Assembly: GCF_010586825.1 (NCBI RefSeq)
Contig: NZ_JAAAGB010000004.1
Coordinates: 248,001-312,000, forward strand
DNA from: Draconibacterium mangrovi
Lineage (GTDB): Bacteria > Bacteroidota > Bacteroidia > Bacteroidales > Prolixibacteraceae
Direction: 5' to 3'
Length of the DNA: 64,000 nt
Shown: positions 53,400-63,178 of the stretch, in pieces
Layout of the letters: each line of letters opens with the position of its first letter
How positions within the stretch are numbered: position 1 is the stretch's first letter
Notes under the pieces: model-generated
What the model was told of the DNA's origin: nothing
What the model saw: the letters and a program-made list of their open reading frames with translations, nothing else
Database searches by the model: none
Program-made: the position numbers and the translations under genes

Positions 53400-53840
53400 A
53401 TGAAAACAAAAGTCTTTTTATTCATTTGCCTCTTTATTGGCATGGCCGTAACCACCAGTTCTGCTCAGGATAAAGCAAATAAATCTTCTCAGGGGTGGAA
53501 TACCTATTCAGATCTTGCTATTCCTGTATTTTGTGATGGAGAGCTTGTTGATGTCCTATACGGCGATCTTGATTTTCATTATGTTATTCGGAGTTTTAAA
53601 AATGGTTTACCTTATGTTGAAACAGATCAACTGAAAGGTGAATTAGCAAGCCATGATACGGGAGAAAAGTTCAGATTCAGGAGAACTGATAAATGGGAAG
53701 CTACACTGAATTGGTCATGGACATGCACAATCTCTTATAATTTTATTGGCGACATGGGAACTATTTACTCAGGTAAGATATATCTTAATTATTCAGCAGA
53801 TCCAATTCAACGTACCTTTGAACACTTGAACTGTCATTAA
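53400..53840 (+). CDS. Small secreted protein of unknown function
   Basis: A 146-residue protein with a signal peptide (cleavage near SSAQ, residue 23). The mature part is short, beta-rich and aromatic, with one cysteine pair region (FCDGE, WTCTIS). No family was recognised. It is 45 bp downstream of the dirigent-like lipoprotein gene and the pair ends at a strong terminator, so the two proteins may work together at the cell surface. Confidence 0.7.
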   Translation: MKTKVFLFICLFIGMAVTTSSAQDKANKSSQGWNTYSDLAIPVFCDGELVDVLYGDLDFHYVIRSFKNGLPYVETDQLKGELASHDTGEKFRFRRTDKWEATLNWSWTCTISYNFIGDMGTIYSGKIYLNYSADPIQRTFEHLNCH

Positions 53841-53981
53841 GAAAACAAATAGAACTATTCGTTCGGTCAATCGGTATCAGTTAAATGGAGATTCACGAAC
53901 CGATGTATAAAATTGACCAAAACTACAACTGGAATCCAGTCTCGAATGATTTAATCCAAAGGATTTTAGCCATGTAGTTGG

Positions 53982-54015
53982 CTCCTCTTGCAAGGATTTT
54001 GCAGGAGGAGTTTTT
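53982..54015 (+). terminator. Terminator of the secreted gene pair
   Basis: Arms 53982-53993 and 53999-54010 pair along all 12 positions (one G-U pair) around a 5-nt loop, followed by five T. Confidence 0.88.
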
Positions 54016-54062
54016 GTTGATCAGGTGACTTCGGCTCACCTGTTCAATATTTTTAATGTTTC

Positions 54063-55190
54063 TTACCTGTACCGCCTGAAAAAGCTATTCAATTCCTCTG
54101 TAAGTTGTTTGTATATCGGCCTTGTAAACTCAATAAACAAATCCTGATGTGGTGGCAGGGGCACAGCTTTTTGTTGCGTAAGTGCGAATTGTGCATCACT
54201 TAAGGCCTGTTCGTCTCCGGCAAAAATGGCATATTGGTTAACCCAGTTAAAATTGCCGGGAATAAGGTTGTCGCGCAACAATTTGTCGTTCTGAAAATCA
54301 ACAATGCGGTAGTTAAGGCGGCCACCCGAAATAACTTCATCGGTATACGTTTTCAATTTCGCATGGTAGGTTTTATTTACAAAGGTACTGTCGGTAAGCG
54401 GTACTTTTACCTTTTTGGTAAGGCTCTCTTCTTTTTCGCTGCGCACCAGGTTCCCCACCGAAAAATCGTAAAATTCCATGCGTACCACAAAGTCAGGGTT
54501 TAACTCAAAATTCTCGGCCTGTTTAGGCGAAAAAAAGTTTACAAAACCATGCGATGGGTATTGATTATTCAGGTATTCAAACACCTGGTTGTAAAAGAAC
54601 TCTGAACTAAGTTCGTATACTTTTGTGCGTACCGTAACTGCCTCAACAACTACATTAACGGTTGCCAATTCTTTGGCAATGGCCATTTTTTCGTGGGTGT
54701 CTTTATAACCCTGTATCCATTGGTCAGCTCTGTCAAAATGAGTGTAGGCTGTTCGTGCACTTTCGCGTGTTTCCTGTTCCATAAAATGCAATCCGGCCTG
54801 GTAACGGTCTTCGGCCGCTTTTTCGTAGGCCATATTTAATTCCGAAGTGTACGTTTTCGGATCGGGAAATATTTTGCGTGCTGCCGGTGTACTTCTTATC
54901 TGGTCGCTCATGGCATTTACCCGATTCATTACTGAAATAGTTCGTTCCCATTTAAACGCTTCGTTTGATGTTAAAGTCAGATCAATTTCTTCCTGCGACC
55001 ACTCAACGGCCATCGGATAGCCATCCTTTAATACTTTTAATGCGTTATCGTTGGTGGGGTTTGATTTTAGACGTTCAACAGCTTTTGAAATGGCCTGGTA
55101 GTAATCGCCACGTTGCAGCGCTTTTTTACCCGATGAACATGAAAATAATACAAGTGGGAGCAGTAGTACTAAAAGGTAAGTTTTTTTCAT
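54063..55190 (-). CDS. TPR-like lipoprotein of unknown function
   Basis: A 375-residue protein with a lipobox LFSC (Cys18). The region after it reads KKALQRGDYYQAISKAVERLKSNPTNDNALKVL, a tetratricopeptide-like helix pair, and helical content continues to about 170. The second half is mixed alpha/beta with a C-terminal helix. There are no acidic residues right after the Cys, so it is likely periplasm-facing. The family was not recognised. It may be an envelope assembly factor (inference only). Confidence 0.72.
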   Translation of the reverse strand: MKKTYLLVLLLPLVLFSCSSGKKALQRGDYYQAISKAVERLKSNPTNDNALKVLKDGYPMAVEWSQEEIDLTLTSNEAFKWERTISVMNRVNAMSDQIRSTPAARKIFPDPKTYTSELNMAYEKAAEDRYQAGLHFMEQETRESARTAYTHFDRADQWIQGYKDTHEKMAIAKELATVNVVVEAVTVRTKVYELSSEFFYNQVFEYLNNQYPSHGFVNFFSPKQAENFELNPDFVVRMEFYDFSVGNLVRSEKEESLTKKVKVPLTDSTFVNKTYHAKLKTYTDEVISGGRLNYRIVDFQNDKLLRDNLIPGNFNWVNQYAIFAGDEQALSDAQFALTQQKAVPLPPHQDLFIEFTRPIYKQLTEELNSFFRRYR

Positions 55191-55343
55191 TTTTTTATAA
55201 AAACGGTTTGCACGGGCAAATATAGGATTTTAACAAAACCTAACGCTGATGATGCGGATTAATGTGATTCTCGCAGGTAAATTTCAGCGAATTTCAGCCA
55301 AATCAATGTCATCAACGTTCAACGTTTTCCTGATCCAGCGTAT

Positions 55344-56111
55344 CTAGAGATACAATAAACGGCCCAGCTCGCTCATAGCCTCGGTGGCTTTCATTTCCAG
55401 GAAGATATCGGTAACGGTATTGGTAAAATGGGAGGGTCGAATGTTTATTTCGATGATTTTTGCTCCATTATTTTTGGCTACTACCGGGATTTCTGCAGCC
55501 GGCAAAACTTCAGCATTGGTACCGATTATCAGCAATACATCGGCTTTGGCAGCTTCTTCGAACGAACGTTTTTTTGCAAAAGCCGGAATGGGTTCGTTAA
55601 AAAAAACCATGTCGGGTTTTAAAATGCCCTTGCAAACAAAACAAGTGGGCGGGAGGTAATTCAGGTCGGCAAAACTCATGTCGTATTCCGAGCTGCATTC
55701 AGTACAAATTAACTGCCTGTATGTGCCATGCAGCTCGTAAACATACTTACTGCCGGCTTTTTGGTGAAGGTGGTCGATGTTTTGTGTGATAACGGTTTCA
55801 ACAAAACTGCGCTCTTCCATTTTTGCCAGCATAATATGTGCAATATTGGGTTCGGCATCACCCAAACTGTCGTAAAATATCTCCTTTATTTTTTTCCACG
55901 ATTGCAATGGTTTTTTCTGAAAATATTCAATTTCCAGAAATATGGGATGGGTAGTGTTCCATAATCCATTTTCTCCCCTGAACGGCGGAATTCCACTTTC
56001 AACAGAAATACCGGCACCGGTAAACGCCACAGCATATCTCGATTTTCGGATAAGATGCGAAGCCTGCCAGAGTTTATCGATCAGTGATTTTGTTAGTTTA
56101 GTAGAACTCAT
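55344..56111 (-). CDS. Sir2-family NAD-dependent protein deacylase
   Basis: A 255-residue protein from the ATG at 56111; an upstream TTG would start inside a terminator hairpin. It has GAGISVESGIPPFRG (32-46), TQNIDHLHQKAG (109-120), the catalytic His128 (ELHGTY), zinc cysteines C136/C139/C157/C160, and the NAD-binding IIGTNAEVLPAAEIP. It removes acetyl or other acyl groups from lysines, using NAD. The upstream neighbour is a Pat-like acetyltransferase and the acs gene is 4.5 kb away, so it is a likely counterpart of CobB, reactivating acetylated Acs. Confidence 0.94.
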   Translation of the reverse strand: MSSTKLTKSLIDKLWQASHLIRKSRYAVAFTGAGISVESGIPPFRGENGLWNTTHPIFLEIEYFQKKPLQSWKKIKEIFYDSLGDAEPNIAHIMLAKMEERSFVETVITQNIDHLHQKAGSKYVYELHGTYRQLICTECSSEYDMSFADLNYLPPTCFVCKGILKPDMVFFNEPIPAFAKKRSFEEAAKADVLLIIGTNAEVLPAAEIPVVAKNNGAKIIEINIRPSHFTNTVTDIFLEMKATEAMSELGRLLYL

Positions 56112-56118
56112 ACAATTT

Positions 56119-56152
56119 AAAAACTCCCGGAAACGTTGCTGTTTACCGGGAG
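56119..56152 (-). terminator. Terminator between the Pat-like and sirtuin genes
   Basis: CTCCCGG (56124-56130) and CCGGGAG (56146-56152), with AAAC/GTTT inside, form a strong stem. On the minus strand five T follow (56119-56123), only 7 bp before the sirtuin ATG. Expression of the sirtuin therefore needs read-through or an internal promoter. Confidence 0.85.
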
Positions 56153-56178
56153 ATAACAATATTTATGGTAAAAGGTTT

Positions 56179-58872
56179 TTAATCCAGTTCCAGATCCTTG
56201 TTTACCGTAACGGTTGTGTCTTCGTTAAAACGGATCTTAAAATTCAGTTTCCGGAAAACGGAGATCATCGGCTTATTGTCGCGGGTGGTTTCGGCCGCCA
56301 GCTTTTTGATTCCGCGCGATTTGGCAATTTCAAGACAGTAGCTGGTTAGTGTAAATCCAAGCTCTTTTTTCTGCCATTTATCGGTAATCAACACCGCGTA
56401 TTCCATAATCTCCACATCGGGATCGGCAATTAATCGTCCAACACCGATCAGCTCTTTTTTGCCGTCTTCTTTTTCGTGTTCGGCAACAATGGCAATTTCG
56501 CGGTCGTAATCGATAAAGCAAAACTGCGAAGCCACCTCGTGCGAATCAAAATAAAAGTCGTAACGGAAACGATGGTAGATGGATTCTTTCGAACAACTTC
56601 CCAGCAATTCAAGCCACCTTGGTTCGTCTTCGGGCCGTATAGGGCGCAGCGTAATTGGCGTTCCATCGCGTAAAGTTGCTTCCTTTATAAGGCTTTCCGG
56701 GTACGGGCGCATTATCAGGTGCGAGTATTCTTTTACCGGAGTAGTCAGCAGTTCTTCGTCAACTACAATCCGGGCATCAAGCGCAATCACATCTTTTGGT
56801 GTAACAATAAGCGGATTAATGTCGAGCTCTTCAATTTCGGGGTAATCAGCAGCCAGGTACGACATGCGGATAAGTACCTCGATCAGTTTATCGATGTTTT
56901 TAGGTGCATCGCCACGCCAGCCTTTCAGCAGCGGATAAATTTTTAGCGAACGTAACATTTGACGAGCCAGGTGCTCGTTTAACGGAGGAAACTCCAGTCG
57001 CTGATCTTTAAATAATTCAGCAGTTGTACCACCCATGCCAACCAACATTACTGTTCCGAATACCGGGTCCTTTTTTGTCCCTACAATCAGTTCGATACCG
57101 TCTCTTGTATCCACCATTTTTTGCACGGTAACACCCTCGATTTTGGCTTCAGGGCGTTTTTCAGCTGCCATTTTTACCATGTTACGGAAAGTTGCCCGAA
57201 CCATTTCTTCGTTCTCAATGTTCAGTGCAACACCGCCAACATCCGATTTATGGATGATATCGGGCGAATATATTTTCAGCACCACCGGATAACCTTTCTT
57301 TTCGGCAATTTTTACCGCTTCATCTTCGGTAGCCGCCGGGGTGGGGTGAGTAGTGTCGATACCATAATCGTTCACCAGCATTTTTGAATCGTCCTCGTTC
57401 AGAACTTTCGCTTTTGGGAATACCTGCGTAAGGTATTTCTGGCGAAGTTCGTTACGGTCGTACTGAAACGAAACAGGTACCTCACGCGGCGTTTCGTATA
57501 ACATTTGCTGGTTTTCGGAATAATCAGAAAGTGTCATAAATGCACGGATGGCCTGTTCGGGTGCCGGGTAGTTCGATATACCATTTTGGTTGAGAATCTG
57601 AATGCCTTCGTGCATTGCTGCTCCTCCCAGCCACGATGTCATAATCGACTTTGTTGTATTTTTCGACATATTGGCAATTGCCTGCGCGGTGGCTGTTGGG
57701 TCGGTCATAGCCTGTGGGGTGAGCAGTACCAACACTGCATCAACTTCTTTATCTTCCAGAACAATTTCTGCCGCTCTGGCAAATCGTTCCGGTGTAGCAT
57801 CTCCCAATACATCAACCGGGTTGCCGTGCGACCAAAATGAGGGCAGGTAATCGTTGAGTTTTTGCATGGTTTCTTCCGACAGTTTTACCAGACTGCCACC
57901 CATTGAAAGCAGCGAATCGGTAGCCATTACACCCGGACCACCGGCGTTTGTAACAATCGCCAGCCGGTTGCCTTTCGGAATACGTTTACGGCCTACCAGA
58001 TCGGTAAAATCAAAGATGTTTCCAAATTCGAAGACTCGTGCCAAACCTGCTCTGCGAAATACGGCGTCGTAAACCGAATCCTCAGAAGCCATTGCCCCGG
58101 TATGCGATGCGGCAGCTGCAGCAGATTCGGGATAGCGACCTGATTTGTACACGATAATTGGTTTTTCGCGCGAAAAGGCCCTTGCTGCCGACATAAATGT
58201 GCGGGCATTTGCAATGGATTCCACATAAAGCACAATGGATTTGGTGTTCGGGTCCTGGCCGAAATAATCGATCAGATCGCCAAAACTTACGTCCATGGAA
58301 TTACCGATTGAAACGAAATTGGAAAAGCCGATATTGGATTCGTACGCCCAGTCGAGAACTGAAGTACAAAGCGCACCCGATTGCGAAATAAATGCAACGT
58401 GTCCTTTTTTCGGCATGGCCGATGCGAAACTTACATTCATATTAAGTCCCGGCACCAGTATCCCCAGACAGTTGGGACCAACGATTCGCATATCGGGGAA
58501 TTTGGCTTTTTCAGCTTTTACCTGCTCTTCCAGCTTTTTCCCTTCGTCACCTGCTTCCTTAAAACCGGCCGACATGATAATAACGCCGTGAATTCCGGCT
58601 TCGCCACAGTCCCGAACCAATTGAGGAACAGCATCTGCAGCGGTCATAATAACAGCCAGATCGGGTGTTTTAGGCAGGCTTTTTACATCGGGGTAACATG
58701 GAATTCCAAAAACAGCTTCGCGCCGCGGATTTACCGGGTAGACCACGCCGTTAAATCCTCCTCCCACTAAATTTCGTAAGGTGATCCCGCCAACACTGTC
58801 GGGATTATTTGAAACTCCAACCAGAGCAATTCGTTTTGGTCGGAAAATACTATCGAGTTTTTTTATAGCCAT
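56179..58872 (-). CDS. Pat-like fusion: NDP-forming acyl-CoA synthetase plus GNAT acetyltransferase
   Basis: An 897-residue protein in the order CoA-binding domain (about 1-130), succinyl-CoA-ligase-like domain (about 150-460), ATP-grasp domain (about 480-710) and a GNAT domain (about 725-897). The length and architecture match protein lysine acetyltransferase Pat. His257 (SHTG) is where NDP-forming acyl-CoA synthetases carry the phosphorylated His, so the synthetase half may be active. In the GNAT acyl-CoA loop the (Q/R)xxGx(G/A) motif reads QKKELG (834-839). It lies between the OFA transporter and the sirtuin gene and ends at a terminator. Confidence 0.92.
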   Translation of the reverse strand: MAIKKLDSIFRPKRIALVGVSNNPDSVGGITLRNLVGGGFNGVVYPVNPRREAVFGIPCYPDVKSLPKTPDLAVIMTAADAVPQLVRDCGEAGIHGVIIMSAGFKEAGDEGKKLEEQVKAEKAKFPDMRIVGPNCLGILVPGLNMNVSFASAMPKKGHVAFISQSGALCTSVLDWAYESNIGFSNFVSIGNSMDVSFGDLIDYFGQDPNTKSIVLYVESIANARTFMSAARAFSREKPIIVYKSGRYPESAAAAASHTGAMASEDSVYDAVFRRAGLARVFEFGNIFDFTDLVGRKRIPKGNRLAIVTNAGGPGVMATDSLLSMGGSLVKLSEETMQKLNDYLPSFWSHGNPVDVLGDATPERFARAAEIVLEDKEVDAVLVLLTPQAMTDPTATAQAIANMSKNTTKSIMTSWLGGAAMHEGIQILNQNGISNYPAPEQAIRAFMTLSDYSENQQMLYETPREVPVSFQYDRNELRQKYLTQVFPKAKVLNEDDSKMLVNDYGIDTTHPTPAATEDEAVKIAEKKGYPVVLKIYSPDIIHKSDVGGVALNIENEEMVRATFRNMVKMAAEKRPEAKIEGVTVQKMVDTRDGIELIVGTKKDPVFGTVMLVGMGGTTAELFKDQRLEFPPLNEHLARQMLRSLKIYPLLKGWRGDAPKNIDKLIEVLIRMSYLAADYPEIEELDINPLIVTPKDVIALDARIVVDEELLTTPVKEYSHLIMRPYPESLIKEATLRDGTPITLRPIRPEDEPRWLELLGSCSKESIYHRFRYDFYFDSHEVASQFCFIDYDREIAIVAEHEKEDGKKELIGVGRLIADPDVEIMEYAVLITDKWQKKELGFTLTSYCLEIAKSRGIKKLAAETTRDNKPMISVFRKLNFKIRFNEDTTVTVNKDLELD

Positions 58873-59172
58873 GTTTTTTCGCTTTTTGGTTTAAATCGGG
58901 TGTCAGTATTTTGTTGATTTTAATAGTTGACCGAAATCCGTCATAAATTTCATGAAAAAATACCAAGTTCTAAAATGTTCAGGAACAGGACTGTTATTTG
59001 ATCTGCACGTGTAATGGTAATTGAATTAGCTAGTTACAGCTTTTGGGTGTAAAAGGCCGCGATAAACTATGCTGTAAAACAATAAGAAAATGCCGTGTTA
59101 TATAGCATACAAAGGCTAAACCCAGTGTTTGCAAACAAAAAAAGCGTCATTGCCGACGCTTTTTCTGATTCA
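58873..59172. other. Gap between the Pat-like gene and the transporter gene
   Basis: A 300-bp noncoding stretch. It holds the transporter terminator (59139-59164) and should hold the promoter of the Pat-like gene on the minus strand; no exact consensus was found. Confidence 0.45.
59139..59164 (-). terminator. Terminator of the OFA transporter gene
   Basis: AAAAAGCGTC (59139-59148) and GACGCTTTTT (59155-59164) form a perfect 10-bp stem with a 6-nt loop, and on the minus strand end in a T-run. Confidence 0.88.
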
Positions 59173-60468
59173 CTATTTTGGTGGTTTCGTGAGTAAAATG
59201 ATAACGCTTCCAATTAAACAGGCAACTCCGGCAATAATAAAAGGAGCCATCCAAACGACCGGACCGGATGATGCTGTTGCCGAATCTTTAAAATGACCGG
59301 CAAGTTGTGGGCCTGCAATTCCTGCAAAACCGTAGGCTGTAAACATCCAGCCATAGTTTTTTCCAACGGTGTTGTTACCAAAAAAATCGGCGGTAATGGC
59401 CGGGAACAGAGCAAAGTTTCCGCCAAAATTGAAGCCAATTATACAGGCACTGGCAATAAACCCCGAGGTTACACCAAAGCGAATAAAAATATGGTAGATC
59501 ATCAGCATAATCACTCCCTGAAAAAGGGTCATAAAAAATATGGCTCGTTTTCGTCCGAGTTTATCGGATATCATTCCCCAAACAATTCGTCCCAAACCGT
59601 TAAAAATAGCGTACCATGCCATTGCTGTTCCTGTTATTACTCCTGCGTTTGTAATTCCGTTATATTCCAGTGCGTCTATTCCAAAAAGTTTTATGCAGTA
59701 AATTACCATCAGGCCGGCAAGGGCAGAAAAGATAAACACCACCCAAATGGCATAAAATTGTTTTGTGCGAAGCATGTGGCTGGAATCAAACTCAACGCCA
59801 CCCGATGTTTTGGCGGTATGGTTAACAGGTGGCTCATAACCTTCGGGTTTGTAGCCTGCCGGTGGATTAACCATTACCAGAGAGCCCATAACGACCATGA
59901 TAGCGAAGACAATTCCGTAAATAACAAATACACTTTGCACGCTGGGCAAACCAAAAGCGCTGCTGGTGTTTAACAGGCCGCCAAACCACGAACCAGCCAG
60001 TTTTACCCAAATGGTTGCGCCAAAACCAAAACCGGCTACGGCCAACCCGGTTATCAATCCTTTTTTATCGGGGAACCATTTTACGCCAACAGCAATTGGA
60101 ACAACATAGGCTAGGCCGATTCCGGTACCTCCCAATACTCCAATAAACAGCAATTGAGCAAGAAATGAACTTCCAAATATTCCACCTAAAATATATCCGG
60201 CACCTAAAACAAGGCCGCCGGTTAATGCCACGATTGTTGGCCCTGATTTGGCTTGCCATTTTCCGGCAAAAACCATTACCACGGCAAATGTGGCCAGTCC
60301 AATAGAAAATACCCAGGCGGTTTGCGTGGCTGAGAAGCCATAGTCGCCGTTGGGTTCGGTTAATAATGCGGTAAATACCGACCAGGCGTAAATAGCGCCA
60401 AGAGCCAATTGTATAAGTATTGCTCCAACCACTACTGTCCATCGGTTAGTAATTTTTTGTCCTTTCAT
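59173..60468 (-). CDS. OFA-family (oxalate/formate antiporter-type) MFS transporter
   Basis: A 431-residue membrane protein with 12 hydrophobic segments. The opening NRWTVVVGAILIQLALGAIYAWSVF and the motif DKLGRKRAIFFMT (between helices 8 and 9) are typical of the OFA family in the major facilitator superfamily. It probably moves a small monocarboxylate across the inner membrane; lying 160 bp downstream of acs, acetate is the plausible substrate, though oxalate, formate or lactate are also known in the family. It lies between acs and the Pat-like gene, each with its own terminator. Confidence 0.9.
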   Translation of the reverse strand: MKGQKITNRWTVVVGAILIQLALGAIYAWSVFTALLTEPNGDYGFSATQTAWVFSIGLATFAVVMVFAGKWQAKSGPTIVALTGGLVLGAGYILGGIFGSSFLAQLLFIGVLGGTGIGLAYVVPIAVGVKWFPDKKGLITGLAVAGFGFGATIWVKLAGSWFGGLLNTSSAFGLPSVQSVFVIYGIVFAIMVVMGSLVMVNPPAGYKPEGYEPPVNHTAKTSGGVEFDSSHMLRTKQFYAIWVVFIFSALAGLMVIYCIKLFGIDALEYNGITNAGVITGTAMAWYAIFNGLGRIVWGMISDKLGRKRAIFFMTLFQGVIMLMIYHIFIRFGVTSGFIASACIIGFNFGGNFALFPAITADFFGNNTVGKNYGWMFTAYGFAGIAGPQLAGHFKDSATASSGPVVWMAPFIIAGVACLIGSVIILLTKPPK

Positions 60469-60586
60469 TTTTGTTTAGTTCTTTGGTTTTTTTTGAGGAC
60501 TTCAAAACGAAAAAATGCTTCGCAAAAGGAACACTTCACAAGAAGTCCTGTCTGTCTGTTTAGTAATAAAAAAGGTTGAGAAACAA

Positions 60587-60616
60587 AACAGACACCTCCG
60601 AGAGAAGGTGCCTGTT
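60587..60616 (-). terminator. Terminator of acs
   Basis: Arms 60587-60597 and 60606-60616 pair along 11 positions on the minus strand (one G-U pair), with an 8-nt loop. It lies just after the acs stop codon. Confidence 0.82.
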
Positions 60617-60628
60617 TATTATTTAGAG

Positions 60629-62551
60629 TTATCGTTTAACTTCAACTTTTGCTCCGTCGATAATTTCTTCAACTACGCCCGGATCAAGTAAAGTAGATGT
60701 ATCGCCAAGGTTGGTTGCATCGCCTTCTCCGATTTTCCGCAGAATGCGTCGCATAATTTTTCCTGACCTTGTTTTTGGAAGACCGCTAACGATCTGGATT
60801 TTATCGGGTTTGGCAATTGCCCCGATAAATTTATTTACGGTAGCCTTTATTTCTGCTTCAATATTATCAAGTTCAGCATCGGTCATATCTTCGCAAATAA
60901 CATAAGCGTATATACCAGATCCTTTAATTTCATGCGGATAACCAACCACAGCCGATTCAACTACTTTCGGATGTTGGTTAATGGCATCTTCCACTTCGGC
61001 AGTACCAATGCGGTGTCCTGATACATTAATAACATCGTCGATACGGCCTATAATGCGGTAGTATCCTTCTTCATCACGTTTGGCGCCATCACCGGTTAGA
61101 TAATATCCAGGGAAGGATGCAAAGTAAGTTTGGTAGCATCGTTGATGATCGCCCCAGGTGGTGCGTATCATGCCCGGCCAGGGATATTTAATGCAAAGAA
61201 TTCCCTCGACGCTGTTGCCTTTCAATTCTTTTCCTTCGTGATCGAGCAACACCGGCTGAATTCCAGGGAGCGGCAAGGTTGCCAGAGACGGTTTGGTGGG
61301 TGTGATTCCGGCCAGCGGTGTGATCATTATTCCGCCGGTTTCGGTTTGCCACCAGGTATCTACAATCGGACAACGGGCTTTTCCTACCAGGTCGTGGTAC
61401 CAACGCCAGGCTTCTTCGTTGATGGGTTCTCCAACGGTACCCAGAACTTTTAGCGAGCTCAGGTCGTGTTTGGTTACCCAATCATCACCTTGCGCCACCA
61501 GTGCACGAATGGCTGTTGGTGCGGTGTAAAATTGGTTAATTTTATATTTATCTACGATTTCCCAGAAACGCCCTGCGTCAGGCCATGTTGGCACACCTTC
61601 GAACATAACCGAAGTAGCTCCGCTTAACAGTGGCCCGTAAACAATGTACGAGTGGCCGGTTACCCAGCCAATATCGGCGGTACACCAGTAAATATCGCCG
61701 TCGCTGTACTGAAATACATTTTTAAAGGTGTATTCGGCATAAACCATATAACCGGCGGTGGTGTGTACAACTCCTTTTGGTTTGCCGGTAGAGCCTGATG
61801 TGTATAGGATGAACAGTACGTCTTCGGAATCCATTGTTTCTGCCTGGTTTTCGCAATCCACGTCAGCTATCAAATCGTGCCACCAAATGTCTCTTCCTTC
61901 TACCCACTTTATTTCTTCCTCGGTACGTTTTAAAACGACCTGTGTTTTTACCGAAGGACATTTTTCCACCGCTTCGTCGGCAATACTTTTTAACGGAATT
62001 GATTTTGTTCCGCGGAATCCACCGTCGGAAGTAATTACAACTTTGGCTTCTGCATCGTTAATACGATCGGCCAGTGCCGTTGCCGAGAATCCGGCAAAAA
62101 CAATGGAGTGAATGGCTCCGATTCGGGCACAGGCCAGCATGGCAATGGCCAGCTCCGGCACCATGGGCAGATACAATGCAACACGGTCGCCTTTTTCAAC
62201 GCCGATCTTTTTTAATCCGTTGGCAAATTGTTTTACTTTTTCGAACAACTCGCCGTAGGTCAGTTTAATTTCCTGTTCTTTCGGGTCGTTGGGTTCCCAA
62301 ATAATCGCAACCTGGTCCTTTCGCATAAACATGTTACGCTCAAAAATATTCTCGGTAATGTTGAGTTTGCCATTCACAAACCAATTCACATCCGGGGCCC
62401 CATCCCCGTCAAATTTGTAATCGAGAACCTGGTCCCATTTTTTGCGCCAGTAATGGCTTTCGGCTATTTTTCCCCAAAAATTATCGGGGTCAGCCACACT
62501 TTCCTTGTACTTCTGAAAGTACTCGGCTAAACTTGTGATTTTATTTTCCAT
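60629..62551 (-). CDS. acs: Acetyl-CoA synthetase (AMP-forming)
   Basis: A 640-residue cytoplasmic enzyme that makes acetyl-CoA from acetate, ATP and CoA. It has the P-loop [18 protein letters not shown], the A-motif [18 protein letters not shown] and [12 protein letters not shown]. The catalytic lysine is K598 in [11 protein letters not shown], the residue that Pat-type acetyltransferases acetylate to switch the enzyme off and sirtuins restore. Length is close to E. coli Acs (652). The transporter, a Pat-like protein and a sirtuin follow on the same strand, a natural setting for control by acetylation. Confidence 0.97.
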   Translation of the reverse strand: MENKITSLAEYFQKYKESVADPDNFWGKIAESHYWRKKWDQVLDYKFDGDGAPDVNWFVNGKLNITENIFERNMFMRKDQVAIIWEPNDPKEQEIKLTYGELFEKVKQFANGLKKIGVEKGDRVALYLPMVPELAIAMLACARIGAIHSIVFAGFSATALADRINDAEAKVVITSDGGFRGTKSIPLKSIADEAVEKCPSVKTQVVLKRTEEEIKWVEGRDIWWHDLIADVDCENQAETMDSEDVLFILYTSGSTGKPKGVVHTTAGYMVYAEYTFKNVFQYSDGDIYWCTADIGWVTGHSYIVYGPLLSGATSVMFEGVPTWPDAGRFWEIVDKYKINQFYTAPTAIRALVAQGDDWVTKHDLSSLKVLGTVGEPINEEAWRWYHDLVGKARCPIVDTWWQTETGGIMITPLAGITPTKPSLATLPLPGIQPVLLDHEGKELKGNSVEGILCIKYPWPGMIRTTWGDHQRCYQTYFASFPGYYLTGDGAKRDEEGYYRIIGRIDDVINVSGHRIGTAEVEDAINQHPKVVESAVVGYPHEIKGSGIYAYVICEDMTDAELDNIEAEIKATVNKFIGAIAKPDKIQIVSGLPKTRSGKIMRRILRKIGEGDATNLGDTSTLLDPGVVEEIIDGAKVEVKR

Positions 62552-63178
62552 CGCAGCTATCTATTGGTTAATTAATAAAATGAATCGAGTATAATGGTGG
62601 CCCTGTAGGAACTACAGGAGCCCTTAAAAAATGCCTTGTGCGCGATATTTTCCCGGTAAAAATGTGTTTTTGCTTTTTGCAGGAAGATTTACTTCGGATG
62701 ACTTGTCGAAGAAAATTGTAAAAACGAAGTATGGTCGATTTGAAATCAAGTTGAACATGTATAAACAACTTAATATTACAACGTTTGAAAATAGTATAAA
62801 ATCTGTTATGATAGAAAGATTTTGATATATTGTAAAACACCATATTAATGATTGAAAAACATTGATTTACATTTGATTAAGACAAGTATTTTCCCTAATT
62901 TTAAAAGAATTCACTCTGTTTAAACACATATATATTTTGTAAGGTTCATAATCTGCTGAATTGAAATAATAATAAGCACAGATTTCCGGGACTAGTGAAA
63001 AAAGCAAAAACCAAGTTTTTAGGGGTAAAAAATTTCAGATTCTTATCAAATCGTAAGTCGCTGAATACTAATTCTAAGTTTAAAATTTATTTGGGTGGTT
63101 TACAACATAAAAATAGCTGAGAAAAGTTATCGGATGAGAACTTCAGGCATCGTAACTTCGTGCTAAAATTGCTAAACA
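62552..63178. other. Divergent promoter region between acs and the phosphotransacylase gene
   Basis: A 627-bp stretch with no credible gene; two short frames in it (62568-62843 minus, 62631-62825 plus) overlap each other and look random. It is A/T-rich and should contain promoters for both acs and the next gene. I found no exact consensus box. Confidence 0.5.

Noticed and set aside
59293-59973. 226-aa plus-strand frame opposite the OFA transporter
   Set aside because: It lies fully antisense to a well-supported membrane protein and has Cys/His/Asn-rich composition expected from the complement of hydrophobic codons.
62568-62843. Small frames on both strands in the acs upstream gap
   Set aside because: They overlap each other, have no recognised motif and lie where divergent promoters are expected.
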